A stretch of DNA of 64,000 bases from Actinostola sp. cb2023 (GCA_033675265.1 JAUJYZ010001058.1:3099501-3163500), one strand, 5' to 3'. Positions 48,601-59,179 are shown, counted from the first letter of the stretch. Translations and numbers: made by a program. Notes: a model not told the origin generated them from the sequence alone.

Positions 48601-51600
48601 CTACAAAGCACTGAGTCTAGACTTTCAGTCAGCTCTGACTCTTGTAAATAAAGAATACGCTAACATGACTTATGAAGATATCGACTTGATTAAAGAATTG
48701 AAGGTTAGAAATCCCTCCCTTTCTTTCTTATTTCAGCACTCAATTCTTTGTCATTTCTCTGCGTGTTTTCATTTATTCATTCATTCTTAGATCTTTCTTT
48801 GTCCATATTTCTTTTATTGCCTCTTCGTCCGTGCCTTCATTCATTCATCCATTCATTCATTCATCCATTCGTTTATTCACACATTCATTCATTCGTTAAT
48901 CATTCATAAATTCATTCATTTTTCGTTCCATCCATCCATCCTACTTTTCCGTCTTAATCAATCCGTCCCTCCATCCTTCCATCCATCCATTTATCCATCA
49001 TTTCTCTTTTCTCATTTTTCTTTTCTCGTTTTTCTTTTCTCATTTTTCTTTTCTCATTTTTCTTTTCTCATTTTTCTTTTCTCATTTTTCTTTTCTCATT
49101 TTTCTCTCTATTCTCCTTTGTCTAAGGTATAGTTTAGCTGACGCAATGTTAATGTTTGATTTTCTCTAAGAAACGTGGAGTGTACAGCAACAAGACGCTT
49201 CCTTACTACCCTTACAGAGACGACGGCATCAAGCTGTACAATACAATCAGTAAATATGTGGCTGATTACATAAATCTGTAAGAACCATTGCTGAACCGCG
49301 TAATATAACTTATTCTGATATCTCAGAGCTCTTTTATCCTGATTACTAAAGCCTGGTCCTCACTAGCGAGATAAGCACAAGCACAAGCAACATACGCAGA
49401 CTCAGTAATGCGTTGCTCATTAACGGTGCTTGTCTTTTGTCACACCTATCGCATAAATAATGTATGTTGCTTGTGCTTATGTCGCTAGTGAGGACCAGGC
49501 TTTAGTAATCAGGATCTATCGCATCTGGTGACATTAATTTATAACGTTGCTAATTAGTTGAGTTAATACATGTATAGAAATGGAAACTAATGAGGAATAT
49601 ATACATGAAATCGGGGTGTCGTGGGTTCGAATCCCGCTCGAGGCGTCTGATTTTTTCCGAACATTTGTTCTGTATATTCCTCATTAGTTTCCATTTCTAT
49701 ACTTATAATAGTTCTTTATCAGTAATACATGTATCCATGATATTTACAGCTACTACAAGGACGACGATAGCGTCGCTAATGATTATGAGCTGCAAGATTT
49801 TGCCAACGAGATGTCTAGTGATGGCAAAGGCCCCGAGGGAGGCCTTGGAATGGTACGTAAACAATTCACTGCGGGACAAACAGGTCCCTAGGGGAGACGG
49901 GAGGGGAGTAAGGTGTTTATGTACCGGGAGAACTGGGTCCCATGTTTTCCTACGTGTCACCTATATCTTGGTGTAACCGGAATCTTTCTTACTTCCATGA
50001 AAGGTCTGCGACTGAGGTCGTCTGTAGCTGTCGCAGTTAGCGTATCACATTAGAGTTGTTTTCGTATGAGTGGGAAACCTACGGTATTGATCGCGGAGTT
50101 GCGGTCACTTCAACCAATCACAGTGCTCAAAATCATTGCTCAACCAATCAAAATGCTTGGACACGGCACGGTCACCGCACGGCACGGCATGGTCACCACA
50201 CGGCACGAACCGTACCGTAACTACTTCCCACTCATGCGAAAACGACTCTAAGGCTACAAAGAAATCAACAATCCATTTATCCATCCAAATTAACAACTCG
50301 TGGATTGCGCCGAAGCATCCGCGAATTATGGGATGGGGCTTTTGAACCGGAAGTTGTCACTCACTCCAACATCTGTAATTTAATTTTCACTCATTTCAGG
50401 TCAAGAAATTTCCCGATAAAATCCAGAAAAGAGATGAATTAATTGGTCTCCTTACAACGTTTATCTGGGCTCTGACGGGACAACACGCCGCCGTCACGTT
50501 CCCCTTGCTAGAGTACGGTGGCTTTGTCCCTAATTCACCGCACAGACTGTTTGCTGATGCTGATGGGAAACCTACCTTTAGCAACAGCATGTTTGGCAAC
50601 AAAGCTATCGCATTAGTAAGCAAAACCTTTTCTATTAATTAATTAACGATAGACCAAATTGGCTAACGCAATGTTGTACCCAATTCAGATCTTTTGGGAA
50701 TACGGTTCTTTGTCTGTTGTATTTCGATTTCAATAGAGCATTGACATGGAAATGTTTGGAACAAAAAGCTCTTATTCCCAAAGGTTTTGAATTGGGGCAA
50801 AGAATGTAAACATTGCGTTAGCCGAATTGGTCTATTAATTATTGGCTGAAGCCGGCGTGCTCAGTGTCAAGACGCTACCACAGGCTGCAAAAGTATTTCT
50901 TATGAGGTTAATAGACCTGAAGATCAATGACGTCACGTATGTTGAAACGCATTGCATTATGGGATTTATATGGGTACTAAGATGGCGGATACACATGACT
51001 TTGTCGAAGGGGAATTTTAATCCTAGAAATGTGCTATGCGCGTCTTTTTTGCTGGGCTTCCTGTGGCACTACACGGCGCTAGGTCCTACCACAGGAAGCC
51101 CATTAGCCAATTAGCCTCAGAAGCAATAGTTGGGCTTCCTGTGGTACTACACGGCGCTAGGTCCTACCACAGGAAGCCCATTATAAAATTAGCCTCAGAA
51201 GCAATAGTTGGGCTTCCTGTGGTACTACACGGCGCTAGGTCCTACCACAGGAAGCCCATTAGCCAATTAGCCTCAGAAGCAATAGTTGGGCTTCCTGTGG
51301 TACTACACGGCGCTAGGTCCTACCACAGGAAGCCCATTAGCCAATTAGCCTCAAGCAATAGTTGGGCTTCCTGTGGCATACCTTTTTTTGTTGATTTGCC
51401 ATTCCCCTTGTATCGGCAGAGGTGTTCTCGTTTCTAGCTGCGGGAGCAACACGAGAAGGGGTAACTCATGTGAAACTAAGTACTCATTCCGTTGTCTACA
51501 GTATACAGCTATTTCAACAAAGGTTGGTGAAGGTTTTGTTGCATCTTGCATCTTGCATACCAAGCCCGAAATGTATTGTGGATCATATGTAAATAATGTC

Positions 51601-52088
51601 AGCATATACACATACAGAAGAAAATATGCCAGCTCCATATTGCGAAGACAAAGTTTGGGAAAATTCCCAGAGTCCAAATTGTTGTGACCTTTCGCCGACT
51701 CCATTCACATCGCCCATAGTGCATTTCAGACTTGGTATGCAACAAAACCTCACCAACCTTTTTTGAAATAGCGCTGTGCCGTTGGATTATCAGAGCAGTA
51801 TCTTAATTAATTAATTAATTTTAATTTATTTATTTGATTAAAATCTCTCGTTTCCAGGAAGTGGCCGAGTTGAGTTCTAACATCGCTTCCATTCACCTGG
51901 ATCAGCTGATGGATTATTACAGCAAACTTGAAGACCCAAAAGCCAAAACCTTGGTGCAGAAATTCTACGATGATTTAGATGATCTGAGCAAGTCTATAAT
52001 TGAAGACAACGATCAGCGAGTACGAGACGGCTTCTTACCCTACCCCTATTTCCTGCCTGGTTATGTAACTAATAGTATCAGCACCTAA
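42666..52088 (+). CDS. secreted EGF plus lipoxygenase-fold protein, probable pseudoenzyme
   Basis: Twelve exons join in phase to 701 aa: 42666-42723, 43860-44087, 44496-44622, 45098-45326, 45729-45861, 46110-46225, 47703-48141, 48585-48703, 49171-49277, 49750-49852, 50400-50615, 51858-52088. Residues 1-19 are a signal peptide (MKGHLLLIVVVVALGYSWA). Residues 20-58 are acidic Ser/Glu-rich. Residues 60-94 are one EGF module with six Cys (CKNGGTC; CNCQSDFGGINC). The rest matches animal lipoxygenases: FSDQRLAGVNPYQIW, AKSVVQRAD, HPLHQILRHH, LTGQHAAV, FVPNSPHR and a C-terminus aligned to NSVAI. On the ungapped alignment, iron-ligand positions are L390, K395, H582, T586 and C-terminal T701 instead of His, His, His, His/Asn and Ile, so iron binding should be lost. 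I see no clear N-terminal PLAT domain. It is probably extracellular; the role is unknown. Confidence 0.9.
43100..43356. mobile_element. TA-target MITE in intron 1 of the lipoxygenase-like gene
   Basis: Inverted arms of about 75 bp (CAGTCATTCTCAAATAGGTT ... and ... TTTGAGAATGGCTG) are flanked by TA at 43098-43099 and 43357-43358. CAGT-like ends plus TA fit Tc1/mariner. The E-box CACGTG is present in both arms. Confidence 0.85.
44257..44455. repeat. 68-69-bp tandem repeat, three copies
   Basis: The unit begins AAGTTGATTGTAGTACATGA and contains CCAATCAGAGTGTG. It lies in intron 2 of the lipoxygenase-like gene, downstream of a one-arm relative (44115-44235) of the fold-back element at 60684-61151. 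Confidence 0.9.
46905..47200. repeat. short-unit minisatellite (ACCGTGACCGT / ACCATGACCGT)
   Basis: About 25 imperfect 11-12-bp units in intron 6 of the lipoxygenase-like gene. A shorter, similar GGCACGGTCACC tract is inside the MITE at 50053-50248, so it may have expanded from such a copy. Confidence 0.9.
47475..47610. mobile_element. fold-back MITE, GCCCCGGTTGCAC family
   Basis: Arms of about 45 bp (GCCCCGGTTGCACGAAAGGT ... and inverse ...TTTTGTGCAACCGGGGC), including AGCGCTATCC, surround a short AT-rich centre. It has no coding capacity and lies in intron 6 of the lipoxygenase-like gene. Confidence 0.85.
48242..49115. repeat. simple repeats: CAT, ATTC and a 14-bp TTTTCTCATTTTTC array
   Basis: CAT/ACC trinucleotides (48242-48480), CATT tetranucleotides (48770-49000) and about seven copies of TTTTCTCATTTTTC (49005-49115) flank exon 8 of the lipoxygenase-like gene. 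Confidence 0.9.
49336..49515. mobile_element. fold-back MITE, CACTAGCGACATAAGCACAA family
   Basis: Inverted arms from ATCCTGATTACTAAAGCCTG to CAGGCTTTAGTAATCAGGAT, about 55 bp each, in intron 9 of the lipoxygenase-like gene. Half-copies of the same terminal motif occur near 660, 1620-1690 and 47.4 kb. Confidence 0.85.
49573..49700. repeat. perfect 29-bp hairpin enclosing a tRNA-like 3' half (B box)
   Basis: Arms TATAGAAATGGAAACTAATG... (49573-49601) and the exact inverse (49672-49700) enclose GGGTTCGAATCCCGC at about 49623-49637. This matches the pol III B box GGTTCGANTCC and a TpsiC arm (GTGGG paired with CCCGC). No A box or full cloverleaf is evident, so it is not called a tRNA gene. Confidence 0.75.
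50053..50248. mobile_element. TA-target MITE, GAGTCGTTTTCGTATGAG family (full copy)
   Basis: Ends GAGTTGTTTTCGTATGAGTG and the inverse ATGCGAAAACGACTC are flanked by TA on both sides. The interior has CCAATCA motifs and a GGCACGGTCACC tract. It lies in intron 10 of the lipoxygenase-like gene. A second copy is at 1436-1590. Confidence 0.8.
50641..50840. mobile_element. fold-back MITE, AGACCAATTCGGCTAACGCA family
   Basis: Inverted arms of about 75 bp (AATTAACGATAGACCAAATT... and ...AATTGGTCTATTAATT), with AACATTGCGTTAGCC mirrored. It lies in intron 11 of the lipoxygenase-like gene. Confidence 0.8.
51045..51376. repeat. tandem array (about 88-bp unit, 4 copies) of a palindromic transposon end
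   Basis: Each unit has GGGCTTCCTGTGGTACTACA ... GTCCTACCACAGGAAGCCCA as a hairpin, then a spacer containing TTAGCCTCAGAAGCAATAGT. Its inverse, CCACAGGCAGCCCAACCATT plus GCTTTTGAGG, is the end of the element at 8261-12905. Confidence 0.9.
51506..51775. mobile_element. fold-back MITE, CAGCTATTTCAACAAAGGTT family
   Basis: Arms CAGCTATTTCAACAAAGGTT... and ...AACCTTTTTTGAAATAGCGCTG, with TTTTGTTGCAT mirrored. It is related to the much longer palindrome at 54010-54997 and lies in intron 11 of the lipoxygenase-like gene. Confidence 0.75.
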
Positions 52089-52236
52089 ACCATTCGGGAA
52101 AGGCTATTCCATTCGTTGGAGATGTAAAAAATTATCTTAGGGATGGGGTAACAAGGGAGAGAAAAACAGCCATGATTATATTCTCTTGGGGGGAGGGTGG
52201 GGGGAGGGAGTTTTCACTAGTAACCGCCGTGCCTGG

Positions 52237-52292
52237 CAACCTCGTCCCCAGGACCCTCTCTTCTCGCTAGGAGGGCCCTGGGGACAAGGTTG
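52237..52292. mobile_element. short hairpin element with 9-bp target duplication
   Basis: Inverted ends CAACCTCGTCCCCAGGACCC and GGGCCCTGGGGACAAGGTTG. The 9-bp flanks CGTGCCTGG and CGTACCTGG differ at one base, supporting insertion with a 9-bp duplication. Confidence 0.75.
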
Positions 52293-52932
52293 CGTACCTG
52301 GAAAATCTTTAGTTTCGTGCTACCGCCACACCGTTTGAATCATTCATGTTTCACGGTTCTGCTATTAAAGCGAGAAGCAGAAAAGCGAACTGAATTTCGC
52401 AATAAACAGAAGCAACCCTTGATTAATTATAAAGACATTTTTTCATCTGTTAGTCGCCAGCTGTCAACGATAAAATACTTGAGGGAGGGGAGGTTGGGGA
52501 GGGACACGTATTCACACCGACCTGAAATTTCTACTGAAATTCATTACTCAAAGCAAAGTATTGACGAAAATACGTGCAATACCACAAACATACTTGAACT
52601 TTCCAATATTTTGGACTGAGATGAAGCATTTAATAAAGACATCTTTAACAAGAAGTCTGACTGTCGTTAATACTGTATTAGCATCCATGCAACCGCCCCT
52701 TCGTTTCCTAGCAACTATCACTGATAAACAGACTTAACCGGAGAAATGAAAGAAGAGAATGAATCATTGAAGCTAATTGATAGAAATACACTAAGTCAAT
52801 TTTCATTGTGGTTTAAGCGTTTTATTTTTAACTGTCTTGATTGCGCTTCAGCATTAAGCTTGACAAATGTATGGCTCTTCTGAAAACACTGAGGAAAGAA
52901 ACGGTAGGAATTAATAATACAACAAAATAGAC

Positions 52933-53089
52933 AATTCTCCACTTTCTCATAGCACATAATGCTTTGCGCCTTGGGGGTAATACAAAAGAAAATGGGAGCT
53001 TTTTATCAACCATGTAATTATGCAACAACATTTTCTTTTGTATTACCCCCAAGGCGCAAAGCATTATGTGCTATGAGAAAGTGGAGAAT
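52933..53089. mobile_element. fold-back MITE, ATTCTCCACTTTCTCATAGC family
   Basis: Near-perfect arms of about 60 bp (ATTCTCCACTTTCTCATAGC... with TTTGCGCCTTGGGGGTAATA, and the inverse) around a 37-bp centre. A deleted relative is at about 59975-60030. Confidence 0.85.
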
Positions 53090-53153
53090 GCCTTTTTACT
53101 CCCTGCATGCAGTCTTGCATATATCTCCCTCCAACTTCTCCCTTCCCTTTCCT

Positions 53154-53215
53154 CAACCTCGTCCCCAGGGACCTCTCCACCGGAAAGGGAGGAGAGGGCC
53201 TTGGGGACGAGGTTG
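53154..53215. mobile_element. short hairpin element with 9-bp target duplication
   Basis: Inverted ends CAACCTCGTCCCCAGGGACC and CTTGGGGACGAGGTTG. The flanks CCCTTTCCT and ACCTTTCCT match at 8 of 9 bases. Confidence 0.75.
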
Positions 53216-53328
53216 ACCTTTCCTCAGTCCGTAGATAATATAATAAATAATAAACTATATTTATAAAGCGTCATATTCAATATTTGCTCATGGCGCTATT
53301 AACCTATATCCAATATGGTAACTAAGCC

Positions 53329-53573
53329 GGCTGCGTTCGATTGAGCTTATTCCGGAATAGGAATAATTCCAGATTCTGGGGCACACGGATGACGTCATTA
53401 TTCCGGAATATTCCAAGCATTCTGCGCATGCTATGATGAGCAGAATGTTTGGAATATATTCCGCTTATTCCGGAATCGGAACAGACTCAATTGAACGGAC
53501 ATTCTTTTTTTTTTCCTTATTCCGTATTATTCCAAGTATTCCTATTCCGGAATAAGGTCAATTGAACGCACCC
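53329..53573. mobile_element. fold-back MITE with TTATTCCGGAATA arms
   Basis: Ends GGCTGCGTTCGATTGAGCTT and the inverse-related AAGGTCAATTGAACGCACCC. The interior repeats ATTCCGGAATA several times in both orientations. No transposase is seen. Confidence 0.75.
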
Positions 53574-53627
53574 TAAGATTAACATCAATGTACTGAATAA
53601 TAAACGGGAGGATGACTTACCTCGGAA

Positions 53628-56600
53628 TTAGCATCCGTAGAGCTCCATCCTCATATTGATGTGACCGCGCCAGCTCTTGATTACCACCCTAACGTACCTG
53701 GCAATGATGAGGGGATGAAGATCGTGCTTGACAACTGTGTGTCTGTCCTTGTTCCCTATAAATACCTTTCGTGCTTTGTAGTTCTTGAAGACCTTACCAT
53801 CGATACTGTATTGTAGACTGTAGCTTGTTACCCACTCGTTTGTATCATATCGACCTTGGGTTGCTATTGCGGTGATCTTGGTAATTTTGCCCAACGCAAC
53901 TTGTAGATATTCTCCGACTTTATTGGGTCTTGTCGCCCATGCGCCAGCTTTACCTTTCAATAATAATAATAAACAAGTTTCTATGCATTTAATTACAATT
54001 ACAATAATACAGCTAATTCAAAAAAAGGTTGTCCTAGGTTTTGTTGCGTATTGCATTCCCAGACCGAAGTGCATTATGGCTGATCAATACATGTGTTCTT
54101 TCCGTTGCCGAAAATGAGATCATGGTTGACTGTACGTCATCAGGGCTCTCAAGTACGTTAAGGCCTGGGATGGACGTGAAAACGAGGCTAAGCCTATTTG
54201 CATTTTGCTGTTATGACAGGTTTTGCTCGAAATTCACGAAACTTCTCACAGGTATATAACTTTACGACTTCCAACTTTTAAGATAGTAATATTTGTCATA
54301 AAATGATCACGTGACCTCTTGCCTCACTCCCATGTCCCTCGAAAATTTGAATTAAAATGGGGTGATGGGTATTTTATGTATGGCAAAAGTTATGCCATAT
54401 TTTCGTTTGTCTTTGTGACAGGTATAACAATCTGCCCTCACACCTGAACAACTAATTTGTATTTTAAAGGAGATATTTGACAAAATAGGTCACGTGACCT
54501 GAAGGGTCAATCATATTGAAGCGAATATCTCCTTAATGCACATTAGTTGTTCAGGTGCGAGGGCAGATTCTTATACCTGTCACAAAGACAAACGAAAATG
54601 TGGCAACTTTTTCCATACATAAAATACCCATCACCCCCATTTTAATTCAAATTTTCGAGGGACATGGGAGTGAGGCAAGAGGTCACGTGATCTTTTTATC
54701 ACATATATTATTATCTTAAAAGTTGAAACTCGTAAAGTTATGCAGCTGTGCGAAGTTTCGTGAATTTCGAGCAAAACGTGTCATAACAGCAAAATAAAAT
54801 AGGGTTAGCATCGTTTTCGCCCCCATCCCAGGCCTTAACGTACTTGAGAGCCCTAATATTTGTTTGCGGATTTTGGAACCCTTCAATATAATAGAAGAAA
54901 ACACATGTATTGATCAGTCCATAATGCACTTCGGTACTGCGAATGCAATATGCAATAAAACCTAGGACAACTAACGTTTTTTTTTTTAATTTAGCTGTAT
55001 ACCTTTTGGTGGCCTGTAGTGAAGTCTGCCCTGCCATGGAGCGTGGTTGCCATCCCACATCGATGAAGCGGTAATTCTTGCGTCTGGGATGGCTCTGCTT
55101 TGCATCCCAAGGGCCTTTGCATCTTTACATTCAGTAACTGAAAAATTGATTGTAGAACCAACAATTCCTATATTTCAGTGGATTTAATTCTTTTCATATA
55201 CGATTCACATCAAGAGAACATGTACGGCCCTCGGGGATGTATATCATGGGTTATTGCCTCCGTTCTCGGTAATTAACTCCTACTTATTCACATATTATAC
55301 TTCTGCAATTTGTTGCGCGCAATATCGCACCTACTTCAATTATAATTATCGGCTCGTCCATTTTTACATATACGTAGTCAGTCAGTCATATATTCATGTA
55401 GTCAGTCAGTCATCCAGGGGCGGATCCAAGGGGGGGGGGGGGCATGGGGGGCCGGTACCCCCCCCCCCCCCCCTTTGAGTTGGACCCGATACATATTCGC
55501 CCACGTTGTCCCACCATTTGATGCCCAGAATGGATGGAAATTGCACAAAATTTTCTGGGGGGGCATGCCCCCACACCCCCTAGAAGAAATGGTCTTACGG
55601 CCCCTTAGTGGTGCACCCCCCTTTCAAAATATCTAGATCCGCCCCTGGTCATCAATACATGTATAGTCAGTCAGTCATCTATACATGTAGTCAGTCATCT
55701 ATACATGTAGTCAGTCATCTATACATGTAGTCAGTCATCTATACATGTAGTCAGTCATCTATACATGTAGTCAGTCATCTATACATGTAGTCAGTCATCT
55801 ATACATGTAGTCAGTCATCTATACATGTAGTCAGTCATCTATACATGTAGTCAGTCATCTATACATGTAGTCAGTCATCTATACATGTAGTCAGTCATCT
55901 ATACATGTAGTCAGTCATCTATACATGTAGTCAGTCATCTATACATGTAGTCAGTCATCTATACATGTAGTCAGTCATCTATACATGTAGTCAGTCAGTC
56001 ATCTATACATGCAGTCAGTCATCTATACATGTAGTCAGTCATCTATACATGTAGTCAGTCATCTATACATGTAGTCAGTCATCTATACATGTAGTCAGTC
56101 AGTCATCTATACATGCAGTCAGTCATCTATACATGTAGTCAGTCATCTATACATGTAGTCAGTCATCTATACATGTAGTCAGTCATCTATACATGTAGTC
56201 AGTCATCTATACATGTAGTCAGTCATCTATACATGTAGTCAGTCAGTCATCTATACATGTAGTCAGTCAGTCATCTATACATGTAGTCAGTCATCTATAC
56301 ATGTAGTCAGTCAGTCATCTATACATGTAGTCAGTCATCTATATACATGTAGTCAGTCATCTATACATGTAGTCAGTCATCTATACATGTAGTCAGTCAT
56401 CTATACATGTAGTCAGTCATCTATACATGTAGTCAGTCATCTATACATGTAGTCAGTCAGTCATCTATACATGTAGTCAGTCATCTATACATGTAGTCAG
56501 TCATCTATACATGTAGTCAGTCATCTATACATGTAGTCAGTCATCTATACATGTAGTCAGTCAGTCATCTATACATGTAGTCAGTCATCTATACATGTAG

Positions 56601-58121
56601 TCAGTCATCTATACATGTAGTCAGTCAGTCATCTATACATGTAGTCAGTCAGTCATCTATACATGTAGTCAGTCATCTATACATGTAGTCAGTCATCTAT
56701 ACATGTAGTCAGTCATCTATACATGTAGTCAGTCATCTATACATGTAGTCAGTCATCTATACATGTAGTCAGTCATCTATACATGTAGTCAGTCATCTAT
56801 ACATGTAGTCAGTCATCTATACATGTAGTCAGTCATCTATACATAGTCAGTCAGTCAGTCATCTATACATGCAGTCAGTCATCTATACATGTAGTCAGTC
56901 ATCTATACATGTAGTCAGTCATCTATACATGTAGTCAGTCATCTATACATGTAGTCAGTCAGTCATCTATACATGCAGTCAGTCATCTATACATGTAGTC
57001 AGTCATCTATACATGTAGTCAGTCATCTATACATGTAGTCAGTCATCTATACATGTAGTCAGTCATCTATACATGTAGTCAGTCATCTATACATGTAGTC
57101 AGTCATCTATACATGTAGTCAGTCAGTCATCTATACATGTAGTCAGTCAGTCATCTATACATGTAGTCAGTCATCTATACATGTAGTCAGTCAGTCATCT
57201 ATACATGTAGTCAGTCATCTATATACATGTAGTCAGTCATCTATACATGTAGTCAGTCATCTATACATGTAGTCAGTCATCTATACATGTAGTCAGTCAT
57301 CTATACATGTAGTCAGTCATCTATACATGTAGTCAGTCAGTCATCTATACATGTAGTCAGTCATCTATACATGTAGTCAGTCATCTATACATGTAGTCAG
57401 TCATCTATACATGTAGTCAGTCATCTATACATGTAGTCAGTCATCTATACATGTAGTCAGTCAGTCATCTATACATGTAGTCAGTCATCTATACATGTAG
57501 TCAGTCATCTATACATGTAGTCAGTCAGTCATCTATACATGTAGTCAGTCAGTCATCTATACATGTAGTCAGTCAGTCAGTCATCTATACAATGTAGTCA
57601 GACGTCAGTCATCTGTACATGTAGTCAGTCAGTAGTCAGTCATCTATACATGTGTAGTCAGTCAGTCAGTCATCTAGTATACATGTAGTCAGTCAGTTAG
57701 TCAATCAGACAGACACTCACTCAGTCAGTCAGTCATCTATATATGCATGTAGTCAGTAAGTCATGCAGAATAAAGCTATTTTGCAAATACCTTTTTCTTT
57801 GTGGCGAAGACAGTTGAAATGGTTGCCGATGATGTTAATACGAATAACATCGTTAGCGTCCTTGGCGTTTTGCCCGAAATCTAGAAACGTACAGAAAATC
57901 AAGAAAACAAAAATAATAATTCTAGTCTTTTATCTTTTATTTTCACTAGAAAATCTGCGCGCGTAAACTTCCCAATTTTCTGAGGATACAAGGCGTTAGC
58001 AAATTAGCCGATTGAAAATAGGGGAAAAAGATGTTATAAACAAGTTACCATTTGCTCCATCTGACCCAAGACTCTGCAGCCCAGAGCCAATCAAAGCGGT
58101 CAACAGCAACATCAGTTTCAT
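53628..58121 (-). CDS. small secreted discoidin (F5/8 type C) domain protein
   Basis: Four exons join in phase to 207 aa: 58049-58121, 57791-57880, 55003-55137, 53628-53953. Exon 1 encodes a signal peptide (MKLMLLLTALIGSGLQSLG). Residues from about 57 to the end are one F5/8 type C domain, bounded by the usual terminal cysteines (TECKDAKALGMQS ... MRMELYGC). Family motifs are ARITASS, W.GR.HY..., AWATRPNKVGEYLQV, the TAIATQGR strand and WVTSYSLQYSIDG. There is no transmembrane segment or second domain. Such domains bind carbohydrate, phospholipid or matrix proteins; the ligand here is unknown. The intron after exon 2 contains a 2 kb minisatellite. The last intron is almost wholly one palindromic element that starts 5 bases after the 5' splice junction. 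Confidence 0.9.
54010..54997. mobile_element. 1 kb palindromic (fold-back) element filling the last intron of the discoidin gene
   Basis: Inverted arms of about 480 bp (CAGCTAATTCAAAAAAAGGT... and ...TAATTTAGCTG) are flanked by TA at 54008-54009 and 54998-54999. Mirrored inner blocks include TTCAAATTTTCGAGGGACAT and CCTGTCACAAAGACAAACGA. The intron is 53954-55002, so the element leaves only about 60 bp of other sequence and begins at intron position +6. It encodes no transposase. Confidence 0.9.
55415..55647. mobile_element. hAT-type MITE (CAGGGGCGGATC ends)
   Basis: Ends CAGGGGCGGATCCAAG and CTAGATCCGCCCCTG enclose G- and C-homopolymer runs. CAGGGGCGGATC termini are characteristic of widespread non-autonomous hAT elements. 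GTCATC is present on both sides, but the site is in a GTCATC-containing minisatellite, so the duplication length is uncertain. Confidence 0.8.
55650..57745. repeat. 20-bp minisatellite (about 100 units) with higher-order duplication
   Basis: The unit is AGTCAGTCATCTATACATGT. Variants (extra AGTC, TATATACATG, ATGCAGTC) recur in the same order about 860-880 bp apart: TATATACATG at 56341 and 57221, ATGCAGTC at about 56011/56114 and 56871/56974. The array is in the intron between exons 2 and 3 of the discoidin gene. It degrades after 57580. Confidence 0.95.
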
Positions 58122-59179
58122 CTTCTCCAGTTTTCTTTTTTTCTCTTCAGCGTGGTCTCGTACGTGGTCTTCCAACTCCAGGTCGACTAGTGAAACAATT
58201 CAATCAACTCTCGTTTTTATACCATCATTAAAACAACTTTTCAACAAAACAACAACCGACTCCCGTCCCGAGACGTGACAGAATCAGTAAAATCGTGTTC
58301 CAACAAGTTTAGGGCGTTTAGAAGTTCCGGCGTCCGAATTCTTATGTCAATATTGAAAACAAACGCTTTCTCTCCAGGCCGCAAAAGCGGCCTAGTTGTA
58401 ATAGCAGTCATTTATGAAAGCTCAATTCAGTTAATTCCCAAATTGAAAAATCACTGAAAATTTGCAGGTGAATTATTTTTGAGTTTTTATTATCAGAAAC
58501 GTAATTTTTTTGGGGGGTCACCGCGCTTGTTTCAGTAATGTTGGTCAGAATAGACCATGCGGTATAAGCAAAATCGACTCCAAACAATCGAATATCGTCA
58601 CGGTGTTGAAACGGCTGAAATAAATTGTGGGAGAGAGTGCTTTTCTGCAACCGATTTACCGTTTTTTAATCACACCATTTCAACAAAGGTGATGTACTAA
58701 AAATTTCATAACAATTTTACCAATTGAGTCATTTACAAGCCGGGTTTTGACAAAGGAATGACCGAATTTTCTTCCATTTTCGTATGCAAAGCGAGAAAAT
58801 GACACGGAAAACGCGAAAACAAATTTACTTCCCAAATTGATTTTTTTTTCACAAAGATGTGAAATCGGTACTGTAAATAAAATATACAATAAAAAATGAT
58901 GGTCACCGTGCTTCTTTCGGAGAAAATTGGTTTGAAGACTTTCTTCGAATGATCCTAACAAATTTGTCTAACTAAAACCCAGCGCGCGCTCGATGGCGTA
59001 AGTTAGCGCGTGCTCTTCAACTAAAATTGTATTCAAAAATACAACATAATCGTCCACTTTCTTGCCATTTTTTTTCACCATTCTTGTTCTTTTTTAATCA
59101 AAAATCCAGTTTCGGTGTATCGCAGTATTTTTCAACACCAAATTATTATTTCACGTAATAGATCACTCAATTCGTCGAC

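Larger units (their letters stand above)
52089..53627. other. convergent intergenic region, MITE-rich
   Basis: No gene is seen. It holds four fold-back elements (52237-52292, 52933-53089, 53154-53215, 53329-53573). AATAAA motifs near 52400 and 52630 are plausible poly(A) signals for the lipoxygenase-like gene. Confidence 0.6.

Noticed and set aside
49610..49650. A tRNA gene
   Set aside because: Only a B-box/TpsiC arm is evident. I could not find an A box, anticodon arm or acceptor pairing.
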